In this document: piece after piece, positions 36,882 to 45,941 of the stretch
How the letters are laid out: each line of letters opens with the position of its first letter
How positions within the stretch are numbered: the first letter of the stretch is position 1
Source: Microvirga vignae
GTDB lineage: Bacteria > Pseudomonadota > Alphaproteobacteria > Rhizobiales > Beijerinckiaceae
DNA length: 64,000 nucleotides
Reading direction: 5' to 3'
Assembly (NCBI RefSeq): GCF_001017175.1
Contig: NZ_LCYG01000033.1
Span: forward strand, 9,025 to 73,024
The notes under the pieces: model-generated
Databases searched by the model: none
What the model saw: the letters and a program-made list of their open reading frames with translations, nothing else
What the model was told of the DNA's origin: nothing
Translations under genes and position numbers: made by a program

Positions 36882-37857
36882 TGAGCCACATCGCTATCAA
36901 CAGCGCCGAGGCCACGGCGAAGAGCAGTCCGCAAGCCGTCCGGTAGAGGACGAGCGCCCGGTCGATGTCCTGCGCCGTCGCCTCAGAACGTCCGTCGCCC
37001 ATCCAGCAATCCTCGACGCGGACATTCCCATAGATGCGCGGTCCGGCCAGCCGCAGGCCGAGGGCCCCCGCCATCGCAGCCTCGGGCCATCCGGCATTGG
37101 GCGACCGGTGATGGGAGGCATCCCGCAGCAGGGCACGCAGGGCTCCATGCGGCGAGGCATTCCGGTTCAGGGCGGCCGCTGCGACAATGAGAAAGGCCGT
37201 CAGGCGCGAGGCCGGCAGGTTCACCAAGTCGTCAAAGCGGGCGGCCGCCCAGCCGAAGGTCTCATGTCGGGGCGTGCGGTGCCCGATCATGCTGTCGGCG
37301 GTATTTGCAGCCTTATAGAGAGCCGCGCCGGTCAGGCCGCCGACACCAAGCCAGAAAGCGGGCGCAACGATTCCATCGGAAAAATTCTCGGCAAGGCTCT
37401 CGATGGCGGCACGGGAGATACCGGCCTCGTCCAGGCTCTGCGGATCTCGCCCGACGATCATTGCCACGGCGGCGCGCCCGCCCTCGATCCCATGCTCACG
37501 CAATCCTGTCGAGACGGCTGCCACATGCTCATGGAGGCTGCGCTGCGCCAGAAGGCTGCTGGCCAGGATCGCCAGAGCGCCGAGCCCGATGGCTCCAACT
37601 GAAGCGAGAGCGAACTCCACGGATCGAGCGGCGAGGCCGGTCACGGCGAGAAGCAGCAGGAGGGCGAGGGCGCCCGCAGCGCGGCGCCGCCTGCCGCTCC
37701 AGGCCTCGCGGTTGAATGAGCCGTCAAGCGCCTTGATCAGCCTCCCGATCCAGGTGACGGGATGCCCGATCCCCGTATAAAGACGACCGGGATAGCCGAA
37801 GGCAGCCTCCACCCCGAGGGCGAGGATCAGAACCAGAAAGCTATCGGACCAGGACAT
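36871..37857 (-). CDS. cobD: Adenosylcobinamide-phosphate synthase
   Basis: Membrane protein (CobD/CbiB) that joins the aminopropanol arm to cobyric acid. I use ATG 37857, giving 328 residues; upstream open frame is antisense to cobC. Hydrophobic spans and family motifs are evident: [77 protein letters not shown]. It faces cobC head to head with only 12 bases between the starts. Confidence 0.95.
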   Translation of the reverse strand: MSWSDSFLVLILALGVEAAFGYPGRLYTGIGHPVTWIGRLIKALDGSFNREAWSGRRRRAAGALALLLLLAVTGLAARSVEFALASVGAIGLGALAILASSLLAQRSLHEHVAAVSTGLREHGIEGGRAAVAMIVGRDPQSLDEAGISRAAIESLAENFSDGIVAPAFWLGVGGLTGAALYKAANTADSMIGHRTPRHETFGWAAARFDDLVNLPASRLTAFLIVAAAALNRNASPHGALRALLRDASHHRSPNAGWPEAAMAGALGLRLAGPRIYGNVRVEDCWMGDGRSEATAQDIDRALVLYRTACGLLFAVASALLIAMWLITR

Positions 37858-37869
37858 GGGTTGAATCGA

Positions 37870-38916
37870 ATGGTTGAGACACAGATCCCTCACGGCGGAA
37901 ATCTTGAAGAAGCCCGGAGGCTCTTTCCCGATGCGCCCGGGCCGTGGGTGGACCTGTCGACGGGGATCAATCCCATAGCGTATCCCATGCCTGCCTTGCC
38001 AGCGTCCTCGTTCGAGCGGCTGCCGACACCTGACGCTCACGCGGATCTGGAAGCGGCTGCCGCCGAGGCCTATGGAGCGACGGATGCTGCGGGAGTGGTG
38101 GCTGCGCCAGGCACGCAGATCCTCATCAGCCTCCTGCCGCATCTACGACCACGCTCGAAGGTTAGCGTGCTCGGGCCGACCTATGCCGAGCATGCGCGGG
38201 CCTGGCGCGGAGCAGGGCATGAGGTTGTGGACATCGTTTCGCCCGATGACGATCACGAGACGGATGTTCTCGTTGTCGTCAATCCCAACAATCCCGACGG
38301 TCGCGTCCTTCAGCCGCGAACGCTGGTCGATCTGGCAGCGCGGCTTCATCAGCGCGGCGGCTGGCTTGTGGTGGACGAAGCCTTTGCCGATTTCGACTCC
38401 GGCGAGACAATTGTGCCTTCTCTCCCGACCGGGGCCATCGTCCTGCGCTCGTTCGGCAAGACCTACGGGCTTGCTGGAATACGATTGGGCTTTGCCATCG
38501 CACAGCCTGACATCGCCGGTCTCGTGCGCGCGGCTCTCGGTCCCTGGGTGGTGGCCGGACCAACGATCGAGGTGGGGCGGAAGGCTCTGCGGGACAGGCA
38601 ATGGCGGGTTGCCGCTGCCGAGGCCAGGGCGAACGATGCCGATCGTCTCGACAGGCTTCTGCAACAGGCGGTCGGAACAATTTCGTTGGGTACAACGCTC
38701 TATCGGCTGATCGAGAACCCTGCCGCAGCGAACCTGTTCACCCATCTCGGAAGGCGCGGAATTTGGACACGGCGTTTCAGGGAAAACCCAAATCGTTTGC
38801 GCTTCGGGCTTCCGGGATCGGCAGAGGCCTGGGCGCGCCTCGAAACGGCGCTTGCCGAGTTCGCCAGCGAGGTCGAGAGGGCTGCACCGTCCCAGCGCGA
38901 GGAGGGCATCGCATGA
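37870..38916 (+). CDS. cobC: CobC, threonine-phosphate decarboxylase-like PLP enzyme
   Basis: A class-I/II aminotransferase-fold enzyme of 348 residues that supplies the (R)-1-amino-2-propanol (phosphate) arm of B12. Start at ATG 37870. It opens IPHGGNLEEARRLFPDAP and LSTGINPIAYP, the CobC/CobD-type N-terminus. NPNNPDGRV, VVDEAFADF and the PLP lysine in LRSFGKTYGLAGIRLG are present. The stop overlaps the cobF start (ATGA). Confidence 0.93.
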   Translation: MVETQIPHGGNLEEARRLFPDAPGPWVDLSTGINPIAYPMPALPASSFERLPTPDAHADLEAAAAEAYGATDAAGVVAAPGTQILISLLPHLRPRSKVSVLGPTYAEHARAWRGAGHEVVDIVSPDDDHETDVLVVVNPNNPDGRVLQPRTLVDLAARLHQRGGWLVVDEAFADFDSGETIVPSLPTGAIVLRSFGKTYGLAGIRLGFAIAQPDIAGLVRAALGPWVVAGPTIEVGRKALRDRQWRVAAAEARANDADRLDRLLQQAVGTISLGTTLYRLIENPAAANLFTHLGRRGIWTRRFRENPNRLRFGLPGSAEAWARLETALAEFASEVERAAPSQREEGIA

Positions 38917-39680
38917 GAAAAATCTACGTGATCGGTCTTGGATCGGGCAATCCCGATCACATGACCATTCAGGCCATCAAGGCACTCAACGAGGTCGATG
39001 TTTTCTTCATGGTCGACAAGGGAGCGGCCGCCAGCGAACTCATCGATGTACGCGAGGAAATCTGCCGGCGTTTCATCGAGGATTCTCACTACCGTATCGT
39101 CCGCGCCCGCAATCCCGAGCGCGATGCACGATCGGCCGATTACCGGCACGGCGTCGAGGAGTGGCACAAGGCAAGGGCCGCTGTCTTCGAGGACCTGATC
39201 CGCGATGAACTTGGAGCGGATGAGTGTGGCGCGTTCCTTGTATGGGGCGATCCGTCACTCTACGATAGCACGATCAGGATCCTGCAGCACGTCTTGGCGC
39301 AGCGGAGCGTGAGTTTCGAATATGAGGTGATTCCGGGTATCAGCAGCGTTCAGGCGCTCGCAGCAGCCCACAAGATTCCATTGAACAACATCGGCGAGGC
39401 CGTTCACATCACCACGGGACGGAAACTCGCCGAGGGCCGCATGGGCGATGCCGAAAGCGTCGTGGTCATGCTCGACGGCGAGAACAGCTTCAGATCCGCT
39501 CCGGCCACGAACTCCACTATCTATTGGGGCGCCTACCTCGGTATGCCGGATGAGACGATCATTGCAGGTCCTCTTGAAGAGGTCGCGGATCGGATCGAGG
39601 AGGTCCGTCGAACCCTTCGCGAGAAGAAAGGCTGGATCATGGACATATACCTCTTGAAGCAGGAGAGAGACGATGCATGA
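38913..39680 (+). CDS. cobF: Precorrin-6A synthase (deacetylating)
   Basis: Methylates C1 of precorrin-5 and removes the extruded acetyl group, giving precorrin-6A; found only in the aerobic route. 255 residues starting with KIYVIGLGSGNPDHMTIQA, then FFMVDKG, FLVWGDPSLYDSTIRIL, YEVIPGISSVQALAAAHKIP and ITTGRKLAEG. Coupled to cobC by ATGA overlap. Together with cobG it confirms the oxygen-dependent pathway. Confidence 0.96.
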   Translation: MRKIYVIGLGSGNPDHMTIQAIKALNEVDVFFMVDKGAAASELIDVREEICRRFIEDSHYRIVRARNPERDARSADYRHGVEEWHKARAAVFEDLIRDELGADECGAFLVWGDPSLYDSTIRILQHVLAQRSVSFEYEVIPGISSVQALAAAHKIPLNNIGEAVHITTGRKLAEGRMGDAESVVVMLDGENSFRSAPATNSTIYWGAYLGMPDETIIAGPLEEVADRIEEVRRTLREKKGWIMDIYLLKQERDDA

Positions 39681-40082
39681 TCGCCAATCCATGCCATCAG
39701 ATACGAACGCTTCCTCAATGGCTTAGCATCAGACCTTAATGCTCCTTTGCTGTTAGCAGATCAGGTCACGAAGTCCCGGCTGACCGAACACATTATCTTG
39801 CATCTTGTGAACCGCTAAATTCGATGTGCTCTCAGACCAAGGCAGATGACGAGCCTCCAACCGGTTCTGTCGCAAGCTCGTTTTTTACTGATCAATACTG
39901 TTGGTCCCGCACTGCCTGATTGCCGTGAAACCAACGGCTTAAGGCCACTGCCACAGCGCCAAATTGGCGCTGGGAATGCCTATACTTCAAGTTTGCGACC
40001 GAACCGACCGTTGTCCCGCCTATTTTCCAACCCCACACCTGCGATCCGCAAGTCCAAGGCATCTTACTGTGGGAAGAAGAGG
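39681..40082. other. Intergenic region holding an IS-end remnant
   Basis: About 400 bp between cobF and the convergent aldehyde dehydrogenase gene. No gene is seen. It contains the inverted repeat pair at 39863-40005 described separately and a T-rich run near 39880. Confidence 0.5.
39863..40005. repeat. 143-bp remnant bounded by IS6-like inverted repeats
   Basis: GGTTCTGTCGCAA (39863-39875) faces TTGCGACCGAACC (39993-40005), a 12 of 13 inverted match, and the same end sequence bounds the 70-bp element at 13571-13640. No transposase is left. It is probably a deletion derivative of an IS6-family element, or two ends left by recombination. Confidence 0.5.
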
Positions 40083-41513
40083 TCAGATCTGATTGTAACC
40101 AAAGATCGATTTGAGCTCGAGGAACTCTTCAAGCCCGAACACCCCACGCTCGCGCCCGTTGCCGGACTGCTTGTAGCCGCCGAACGGCGCCGCAGGATCA
40201 CTTGGCACGCCGTTCAGATGGACCATGCCGGCGCGAAGGCGCCGGGCGATCTGCTGGGCGCGCTCAAGGTCCGCCGAGGTCACATAGCTTGAGAGACCAA
40301 AGCGGGTATCGTTGGCAATTCCTACGGCTTCATCCTCGCTTTCGTACGGCAAGATGGAGAGCACAGGCCCGAAGATCTCCTCCCGTGCGATCGTCATCTG
40401 ATTGTGCACGTCCATGAAGACGGTCGGACGAACATAATAGCCCCGCTCTAATCGCGTAGGGCGACCGAGCCCTCCGGTGACGAGCGTTGCCCCCTCCTGC
40501 AATCCAGAGGCGATCAGGCTTTGAACCCGCGCGAACTGCGCCTTGTTCGCTACTGGGCCGAGGGTGGTCAATAGCGAGCGCGGTTCTCCCACCACAAGTT
40601 CCTCGGCGATGCTCTTGGCGATCGCGGCCGCTTCCGGTTGTCGATGCGCAGGGACGAGCAGGCGGGTTGGCGCGTTGCAGGACTGGCCACTGTTGGCGAA
40701 GCAGGCATAGGCCCCATGTCTCACAGCTGTCGCGAAACTTGCATCGTCGAGAAGGATGTTGGGGGACTTGCCACCCAACTCCTGATGAACCCGCTTGAGG
40801 GTGTCAGCTGCGGCTTTCGCCACAACGATCCCAGTGTGGGTTGAGCCGGTGAAGGAAACCATATCAACGTCAGGATGAGACACAAGTGCCTGACCGACAG
40901 TGGGTCCGTCGCCCTGGATGAGGTTGAACACGCCCGGTGGCACGCCGGCCTCATGCAGGATTTCTGCAAAGATCGAGGCCGAGGCGGGCGCGACCTCACT
41001 GGGCTTCAGGATCATCGTGCAGCCGGCAGCAAGCGCTGGGCCAACCTTGCAGGCGATCTGCAGAAGAGGCCAGTTCCACGGGGTGATCAGCCCACAGACC
41101 CCGATGGGCTCCCGCGTGATCAGGGTCGAACCCAGTACTATATCGAATTGGTAGGTTTCCAGCGCCTTGATGCTCTGCTGCAGATGAATGAGCCCAGCCG
41201 CGACCTGCCGCTCGCGGGCCAGGATGAGGGGGGCTCCCATCTCCAGCAAGACCGCTTCGACAAGATCGTCGGTGCGTCGCCGGTAGCAGTCGACTATGGC
41301 CCGCAGGAGATCCAACCGCTCCCGTCGTGTGGTTTGGGCGTACGCTCCGAAGGCCTGCCGGGCTGCGGCAACGGCGCGGTTCACATCACCGACATCACTC
41401 GGTGCGAAGGTTGCGAAAACTGCCTCGGTGGCAGGGTTGATGAGGTCGACAAGCCGCGGGGTCTCAGGTGAGACCCACCGTCCATCGATATAGAGATGGT
41501 GAAGATGTTGCAC
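40083..41513 (-). CDS. NAD(P)-dependent aldehyde dehydrogenase
   Basis: A 476-residue class-3-fold aldehyde dehydrogenase starting at GTG 41513. It has the oxyanion Asn segment ITPWNWPLLQIACKVGPALA, the nucleotide loop VSFTGSTHTGIVV, general base Glu in HQELGGKSPN, nucleophile Cys in ANSGQSCNAPTR, and late EEIFGPVLSILPY and PFGGYKQSGNGRERG. All catalytic residues are present. The substrate is not evident: the gene stands alone between cob and folate genes. Oxidation of a small aliphatic or aromatic aldehyde is inferred from the family. Confidence 0.9.
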   Translation of the reverse strand: MQHLHHLYIDGRWVSPETPRLVDLINPATEAVFATFAPSDVGDVNRAVAAARQAFGAYAQTTRRERLDLLRAIVDCYRRRTDDLVEAVLLEMGAPLILARERQVAAGLIHLQQSIKALETYQFDIVLGSTLITREPIGVCGLITPWNWPLLQIACKVGPALAAGCTMILKPSEVAPASASIFAEILHEAGVPPGVFNLIQGDGPTVGQALVSHPDVDMVSFTGSTHTGIVVAKAAADTLKRVHQELGGKSPNILLDDASFATAVRHGAYACFANSGQSCNAPTRLLVPAHRQPEAAAIAKSIAEELVVGEPRSLLTTLGPVANKAQFARVQSLIASGLQEGATLVTGGLGRPTRLERGYYVRPTVFMDVHNQMTIAREEIFGPVLSILPYESEDEAVGIANDTRFGLSSYVTSADLERAQQIARRLRAGMVHLNGVPSDPAAPFGGYKQSGNGRERGVFGLEEFLELKSIFGYNQI

Positions 41514-42024
41514 CGACCTGCGCCCCTTGCTTCGTCGTCAGCGACAATCTCAGTCGTTCGAGCCAAATCGAGGACCCACACCACAGCGCCCCTTTCGCGA
41601 GGCTTGAGCGGTTTGTTCCTGAAAACCGGACGACATTACTCTCTTCACCATGCGACACCGCGCCGTCAAGAACCCGCGGAAAACGTTGGTTAGACCGCGC
41701 TACAGCTCGCTGGATCCGCTTTCTTGTTGGTTGGGTCAAGACACACCTTGGATCGACTCTGGTACCGGGGCCTGTGGCATCTTGAGTGAGGCGCAGCTGT
41801 TACGCTGTAACTCCCTGATAGGCCGACCGATGTGAACCCGGTCACCCGCCCTGCTGGCACAGTTCCGTAGAGAATACTGGTAATGGTGCTGACCTTGGGA
41901 AGAGAGCTGCAACCCATGTCTCGTGCCCGGGCGACCGTGTTGACACTCGCTCCGATGTAGTCCTTGATGCTCTGGCGCTAACGGGTGAGCGCATCAACGA
42001 TGCCTCTCGTCCGTCTGCCGCACA
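41514..42024. other. Intergenic stretch upstream of the first preQ1 module
   Basis: No gene supported. A TTGACA at 41940-41945 lies about 105 bases upstream of the preQ1-I-like element and could be its -35 box, but the -10 region is poor. Open frames here show no family sequence. Confidence 0.35.
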
Positions 42025-42078
42025 TTCATCGGCACGCAAGCCGATCCGGTCGCAGCCTACCCGGTCAAAACAAGGAGC
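42025..42078 (+). repeat. 54-bp direct repeat, copy 1 (preQ1 leader)
   Basis: Bases 42025-42078 are identical to 47062-47115. The repeat holds a small hairpin (CGGC ACGCAA GCCG), the preQ1-I-like aptamer and its Shine-Dalgarno sequence. Similarity continues, with substitutions, about 90 bases into the queC relics. The two copies are about 5 kb apart in the same orientation, flanking the folate genes. Confidence 0.9.
42046..42077 (+). promoter_or_regulatory. preQ1-I riboswitch, copy 1
   Basis: CCGGTCGCAGCCTACCCGG forms a short CCGG/CCGG stem with the loop TCGCAGCCTAC, followed at once by TCAAAACAAGGAG. The TCGCAG loop and the A-rich tail CAAAACAAGG containing the Shine-Dalgarno sequence match the crystallised Thermoanaerobacter tengcongensis preQ1-I aptamer closely. 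In this class the tail folds back as an H-type pseudoknot when preQ1 is bound and hides the ribosome-binding site. It precedes the start of a queC relic by 5 bases. Function is inferred from sequence. Confidence 0.8.
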
Positions 42079-42082
42079 TCAC

Positions 42083-42190
42083 GTGAAGACCCTCGTCGTC
42101 TGTTCCGGCGGATTGGACTCCGTCACCCTCGCCCACAAGGTCGCGGCTGAGCAATCCCTCACCCGCCTCGGTGTGCCGCTTGTTGGATGA
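42083..42190 (+). pseudogene. queC N-terminal relic, copy 1
   Basis: GTG at 42083 opens a 35-residue frame, VKTLVVCSGGLDSVTLAHK and onward, the N-terminal PP-loop of a 7-cyano-7-deazaguanine synthase of the type common in alphaproteobacteria. It stops at TGA 42190. Downstream, GQHAKN in another frame recalls QueC's YGQRHxKEL, so the gene was cut by deletion and frameshift. The intact queC at 48304 is of a different subtype ([13 protein letters not shown]). The relic may now act only as a translated leader for pabB. Confidence 0.8.
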
Positions 42191-42242
42191 GGTCAGCACG
42201 CCAAGAACGCCAACCTTGATCTGATTTTCAACTGCTGATGTC

Positions 42243-43625
42243 ATGCGACACCCGATCCATCTTGAACATCTTGGCAGCCTTGACGCATTCACCTGCGCGC
42301 AGACATTGTCGCACCTGCCCGATCTGCTGTTCCTGGATAGCGCTCTGCGCCATCCTGTGCTCGGGCGCTACTCCTTCGTCGCCGCGGACCCATTCGGCCG
42401 GTTTGTCGTACGGGGTGGACGAGCACTCTGGAACGGCGACCTCTTACCTCAACCGCCGCTATCCGCACTGCGCTCCCTCTTAGATCGGTACCGCCAATCG
42501 AGAATTGACAGCCTGCCGCCATTCCAAGGCGGTGCGGCAGGTTATTTCGCGTATGATTTTCGGCACACTCTCGAGAGGCTCACACCGGCGCCGACCGACG
42601 TCCCATGCCCTGAAGCCGTGCTCCCATTCTACGATATCGTCGTGAGCTTCGATCACCGCAGCGGCGACGCATGGCTTCTTTCAACGGGCTGGCCAGAGCA
42701 GGACCCAGACAAGCGCCAGAAGCGGGCCGCAGCTCGCGCTCAGCAATTCCGGAGGCTTCTCGGCCATGGACCGCGCCAGCTCCGTGACCGCAGGCTCGCG
42801 AGTCCATGGACGTCGAACTTCTCGGCCAGCGGCTACATGAAGGCCGTCAAGGCTGTGATCGACTCCATCCTGGCCGGAGACATCTTCCAGGCGAACATTG
42901 CCCAGCGCTTTACCGCTCAGGTTTCCGATGAGTTCGATGCGCTTGCCTTCTACGGCCAACTCCGCCGCGTGAATCCTGCGACCTTTGGTGCTTTTCTCAA
43001 CTTCGATGAGAGTACGATTGCCTCGAGCTCGCCTGAGCGCTTTGTGAAGGTTGATCAGGGCTGTGTCGAGACACGCCCGATCAAAGGCACAGCTGCACGC
43101 TCCTCCGATCAGCAGCGCGACCGGGACCTGGCTGAGACGCTGCTGCGCTCCGACAAGGATCGAGCCGAGAACCTGATGATTGTCGATCTGCTGCGCAATG
43201 ATCTGTCGCGGGTGTGCAAGCCACACACGGTGCGCGCCCCGATGCTGTGCAGCCTGGAGAGCTATGCGGCCGTTCACCATCTCGTCTCGGTCGTCGAGGG
43301 TCAACTCCATTCAGGCCTTACGGCGACTGACGTGATCGCCGCCTGTTTCCCGGGTGGGTCGATCACGGGGGCGCCGAAAATCCGCGCCATGGAGATCATC
43401 ACCCGGATCGAACGCTGTGCCCGGCAGGTCTATTGTGGCTCCATCGGCTACTTTGGCTTCGACGGAACGGCTGATACGAACATCGCGATTCGGACCATCA
43501 TGCTGACAGACGGATCAGCGGTGTTTCATGCCGGCGGCGGGATCACGGCGCTGTCCGACCCGCGGGCCGAGTACGAGGAAACCTTGGCGAAGGCCCAGCG
43601 CATTTTTGCGGCCTTTGAAGCATAG
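42243..43625 (+). CDS. pabB: Aminodeoxychorismate synthase component I
   Basis: With PabA it converts chorismate and glutamine to 4-amino-4-deoxychorismate, the first step to p-aminobenzoate and folate. 460 residues with the chorismate-binding enzyme core: SILAGDIFQANIAQRF, SPERFVKV, TRPIKGTAARS (PIKGT with Lys marks PabB rather than TrpE), DLLRNDLSRVCKPHTV, and FPGGSITGAPKIRAMEII. First of pabB-pabA-pabC. Its upstream region holds the preQ1-like element and queC relic, and no strong ribosome-binding site of its own is seen. Confidence 0.95.
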   Translation: MRHPIHLEHLGSLDAFTCAQTLSHLPDLLFLDSALRHPVLGRYSFVAADPFGRFVVRGGRALWNGDLLPQPPLSALRSLLDRYRQSRIDSLPPFQGGAAGYFAYDFRHTLERLTPAPTDVPCPEAVLPFYDIVVSFDHRSGDAWLLSTGWPEQDPDKRQKRAAARAQQFRRLLGHGPRQLRDRRLASPWTSNFSASGYMKAVKAVIDSILAGDIFQANIAQRFTAQVSDEFDALAFYGQLRRVNPATFGAFLNFDESTIASSSPERFVKVDQGCVETRPIKGTAARSSDQQRDRDLAETLLRSDKDRAENLMIVDLLRNDLSRVCKPHTVRAPMLCSLESYAAVHHLVSVVEGQLHSGLTATDVIAACFPGGSITGAPKIRAMEIITRIERCARQVYCGSIGYFGFDGTADTNIAIRTIMLTDGSAVFHAGGGITALSDPRAEYEETLAKAQRIFAAFEA

Positions 43626-43634
43626 ACGACCAGA

Positions 43635-44234
43635 ATGATCCTGATCATCGACAACTATGACTCCTTCGTTTTCAACGTCGCACGGTACTTCTTTGAACTG
43701 GGTGAGACGGTGAAGGTGGTCCGCAACGACGCGATCGATCTTGGCACGATCCGCGCTTTGTCGCCGAGAGCCGTCGTGCTCTCGCCCGGGCCGTGCTCTC
43801 CGTTGGAAGCCGGCGTGTCCTGCGAGATCATCCGGCACCTGTCGGGAGTGCTCCCGCTTCTGGGGATTTGCCTTGGGCATCAATGCATCGGACAGGTCTT
43901 CGGGTGGCGGGTCACGCAGGCGCGCAACCCCATGCATGGGCGCTCCTCTGCCGTCCGTCATAGTTGTCAGGGCATCTTCAACAGCCTGCCCAATCCGTTA
44001 AAGGCGGGGCGTTATCATTCGCTGATTGTCGAGGAAGATCGGAACTCGACGGAGTTGGAGGTGACCGCACGCTCGGAGGACGGTGAGATCATGGCCCTGC
44101 AGCATCGACGCCATTCCACGTATGGCGTGCAGTTTCATCCGGAGTCCATCCTGACCGAGCACGGACACGCGCTGCTGTCCAACTTCCTCGATCTCGCGGC
44201 GAAAGCCGAGGAGGGTCGCCATGTTATGGTTTGA
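43635..44234 (+). CDS. pabA: Aminodeoxychorismate synthase component II (glutaminase)
   Basis: Class-I glutamine amidotransferase, 199 residues, that releases ammonia for PabB. IIDNYDSFVFNVARYF at the start, oxyanion segment LSPGPCSP, nucleophile C79 in LGICLGHQCIGQVFG, and His/Glu of the triad in GVQFHPESILTEHG. An anthranilate synthase role (TrpG) is also possible in dual-use enzymes, but lying between pabB and pabC makes PabA the natural call. Nine bases after pabB; its last 14 bases overlap pabC. Confidence 0.94.
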   Translation: MILIIDNYDSFVFNVARYFFELGETVKVVRNDAIDLGTIRALSPRAVVLSPGPCSPLEAGVSCEIIRHLSGVLPLLGICLGHQCIGQVFGWRVTQARNPMHGRSSAVRHSCQGIFNSLPNPLKAGRYHSLIVEEDRNSTELEVTARSEDGEIMALQHRRHSTYGVQFHPESILTEHGHALLSNFLDLAAKAEEGRHVMV

Positions 44235-45048
44235 TGGGGCGATCTCGGATGACCCACGAACCGGTTTCGATTTGCGCGACCGAGGGCTTCTGCTGGGCGA
44301 CGGCTTGTTCGAAACGTTGGTTGTCACAGATGGCAGAGCCTTCATGCTTGACGCGCACCTCGATCGTCTTCTCGCCGGTGCGGCTGCATTGAACATCCCA
44401 GTGGGCCGGGAGTCCCTGCGACAGCCGGTCGATGATCTGACTGCCGCTCTCACCGACGGGGGCATCATTCGCCTGACCCTGACCCGAGGCGCAGGACCCC
44501 GCGGCTTACGACTTCCAATCCACCAACAACCCACCATCTTTGCGGCTGCGTCCGCACCATGGCTCCCAAATCCGACGTCAGCGGAGGTGCGCTTGGCAAC
44601 GGCGCGGATTCGGCGCAATCCTTCTTCGCCTACATCACGATACAAAACGCTCGCCTATCTCGATAATGTCCTCGCCCTACAGGATGCGTTGGACCGAGGC
44701 GCTGACGACGCGCTCCTTCTGGCAGCTGGCGGGCAGGTGGCCTGCACCAGCGCTGGGAACATTTTTATCATCGAGGGTGAGAGGCTCCTCACCCCATCCC
44801 TCGACAATGGAGTGTTGCCTGGAATCACCCGCGCCCTTGTTCTCAATGTCTTGGCACCCGAACTCGGTCTGATCCCACAAGAGGTGAACCTGTCGAAGGA
44901 CAGTCTCTTTCAAGCCGATGCCGTGTTCCTGACCAATTCTGTGGTGCTTGTGGCGCACGCGACGGAACTCGATGGCAAGCCGCTCTCTCGCCACAGGCGG
45001 GAAACAGTCGAGCATATTCGCGCCAATCTCCTCGCCTTGATGAACTGA
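44221..45048 (+). CDS. pabC: Aminodeoxychorismate lyase
   Basis: PLP-dependent fold-type-IV enzyme, 275 residues, that splits aminodeoxychorismate to p-aminobenzoate and pyruvate. RDRGLLLGDGLFETLVV near the start is the family signature, K142 in SRYKTLAYLDN is the PLP lysine, and PSLDNGVLPGITRALVL follows. Related D-amino-acid and branched-chain aminotransferases share the fold, but the pab operon settles the assignment. Its start is inside pabA behind GAGGAGGG. Confidence 0.93.
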   Translation: MLWFDGAISDDPRTGFDLRDRGLLLGDGLFETLVVTDGRAFMLDAHLDRLLAGAAALNIPVGRESLRQPVDDLTAALTDGGIIRLTLTRGAGPRGLRLPIHQQPTIFAAASAPWLPNPTSAEVRLATARIRRNPSSPTSRYKTLAYLDNVLALQDALDRGADDALLLAAGGQVACTSAGNIFIIEGERLLTPSLDNGVLPGITRALVLNVLAPELGLIPQEVNLSKDSLFQADAVFLTNSVVLVAHATELDGKPLSRHRRETVEHIRANLLALMN

Positions 45049-45106
45049 CAGCGGATCATGCGATTGGCCTGAGACTGGAAATTGGCGGCAGCAGCCGTGT
45101 ACTCAG

Positions 45107-45580
45107 CTAGGCCAGCTTCGTGATGCCACTGCAATTCAAGTCAGCGAGGATGTCGGCAAGCATTTTCCGACCGAGCTTCAGATCAGGTGCGATCTCGGCC
45201 AGCGGCACCAGAACAAAGGCGCGCTCCGCCAGATACGGATGGGGAAGCATCAGGCTGGGGGTGTTCACCTCAAGATCATCGTAGGTGAGAATATCGATAT
45301 CGATCACCCGAGGTCCCCACTTGACCTCGCGAACCCGTCCCAGCTCCTGCTCCACCCGAAGGCACAGGGCCAAGAGGTCATGCGGCGCGAGCTCGGTTTC
45401 GGCGACTGCGCAGGCATTCACAAACCAGTCCTGAGCCACGGGCCCCCACGGCTCCGTGCGAAAGTCGGCCGAGCGGGTGAGAATTCTTGCCCCACCCGCG
45501 TCAAGAGCTGACAGCGCTTTGGCAACGTTGCCGCGCTTGTCGCCGAGATTGCTGCCGAGGCTGAGCGTGACCCTAGCCAT
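45107..45580 (-). CDS. folK: 2-amino-4-hydroxy-6-hydroxymethyldihydropteridine pyrophosphokinase
   Basis: HPPK transfers pyrophosphate from ATP to 6-hydroxymethyl-dihydropterin. 157 residues: VTLSLGSNLGDKRGNV at the start, EPWGPVAQDWFVNACAV, and the catalytic GPRVIDIDILTYDD followed by LPHPYLAERAFVLVPLAEIA, all typical. Last gene of folP-folB-folK, overlapping folB by 8 bases, and convergent with pabC. Confidence 0.96.
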   Translation of the reverse strand: MARVTLSLGSNLGDKRGNVAKALSALDAGGARILTRSADFRTEPWGPVAQDWFVNACAVAETELAPHDLLALCLRVEQELGRVREVKWGPRVIDIDILTYDDLEVNTPSLMLPHPYLAERAFVLVPLAEIAPDLKLGRKMLADILADLNCSGITKLA

Positions 45581-45941
45581 CGCGCGACCGCCTGATCTCG
45601 ACGCTCACACCATCGAGGATGAACGGAACCGGAGCCTCAGGTTTTTCAACACGGACGGCCACAGATGTAATCCGTGGGGATCGCTCGAGCGCGCCTGCGG
45701 CAATTGCCTCAGCCAAGCCTTCGATGGTGTGGAAGCGACGTGTCGTGCCGATCTCATGAACGAGCTTGGCGAGGCTCGCATAGCAGACGGTCTGCCGGTA
45801 ATCATCGGCCTGCCCGGCCGGCTTCAGGTCGAGCGAGCAGGTCAGGCTGACGTAAAACCGCTGCCCCAGACGGGCCTCTTCGGCATGAACGCCGTGGTGG
45901 GCGTACAGCGCCAGACGAGAGAGTGTGATCGTGTCGGTCAA
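45573..45941 (-). CDS. folB: Dihydroneopterin aldolase
   Basis: Splits 7,8-dihydroneopterin to 6-hydroxymethyl-dihydropterin and glycolaldehyde. 122 residues with LSRLALYAHHGVHAEEARLG (substrate Glu), QTVCYASLAKLVHE and FHTIEGLAEAIA. The presence of a normal FolB matters because the QueD homologue at 47940 has a PTPS-III-like active site that in other bacteria replaces FolB. The start overlaps the folP stop (ATGA). Confidence 0.94.
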   Translation of the reverse strand: MTDTITLSRLALYAHHGVHAEEARLGQRFYVSLTCSLDLKPAGQADDYRQTVCYASLAKLVHEIGTTRRFHTIEGLAEAIAAGALERSPRITSVAVRVEKPEAPVPFILDGVSVEIRRSRDG

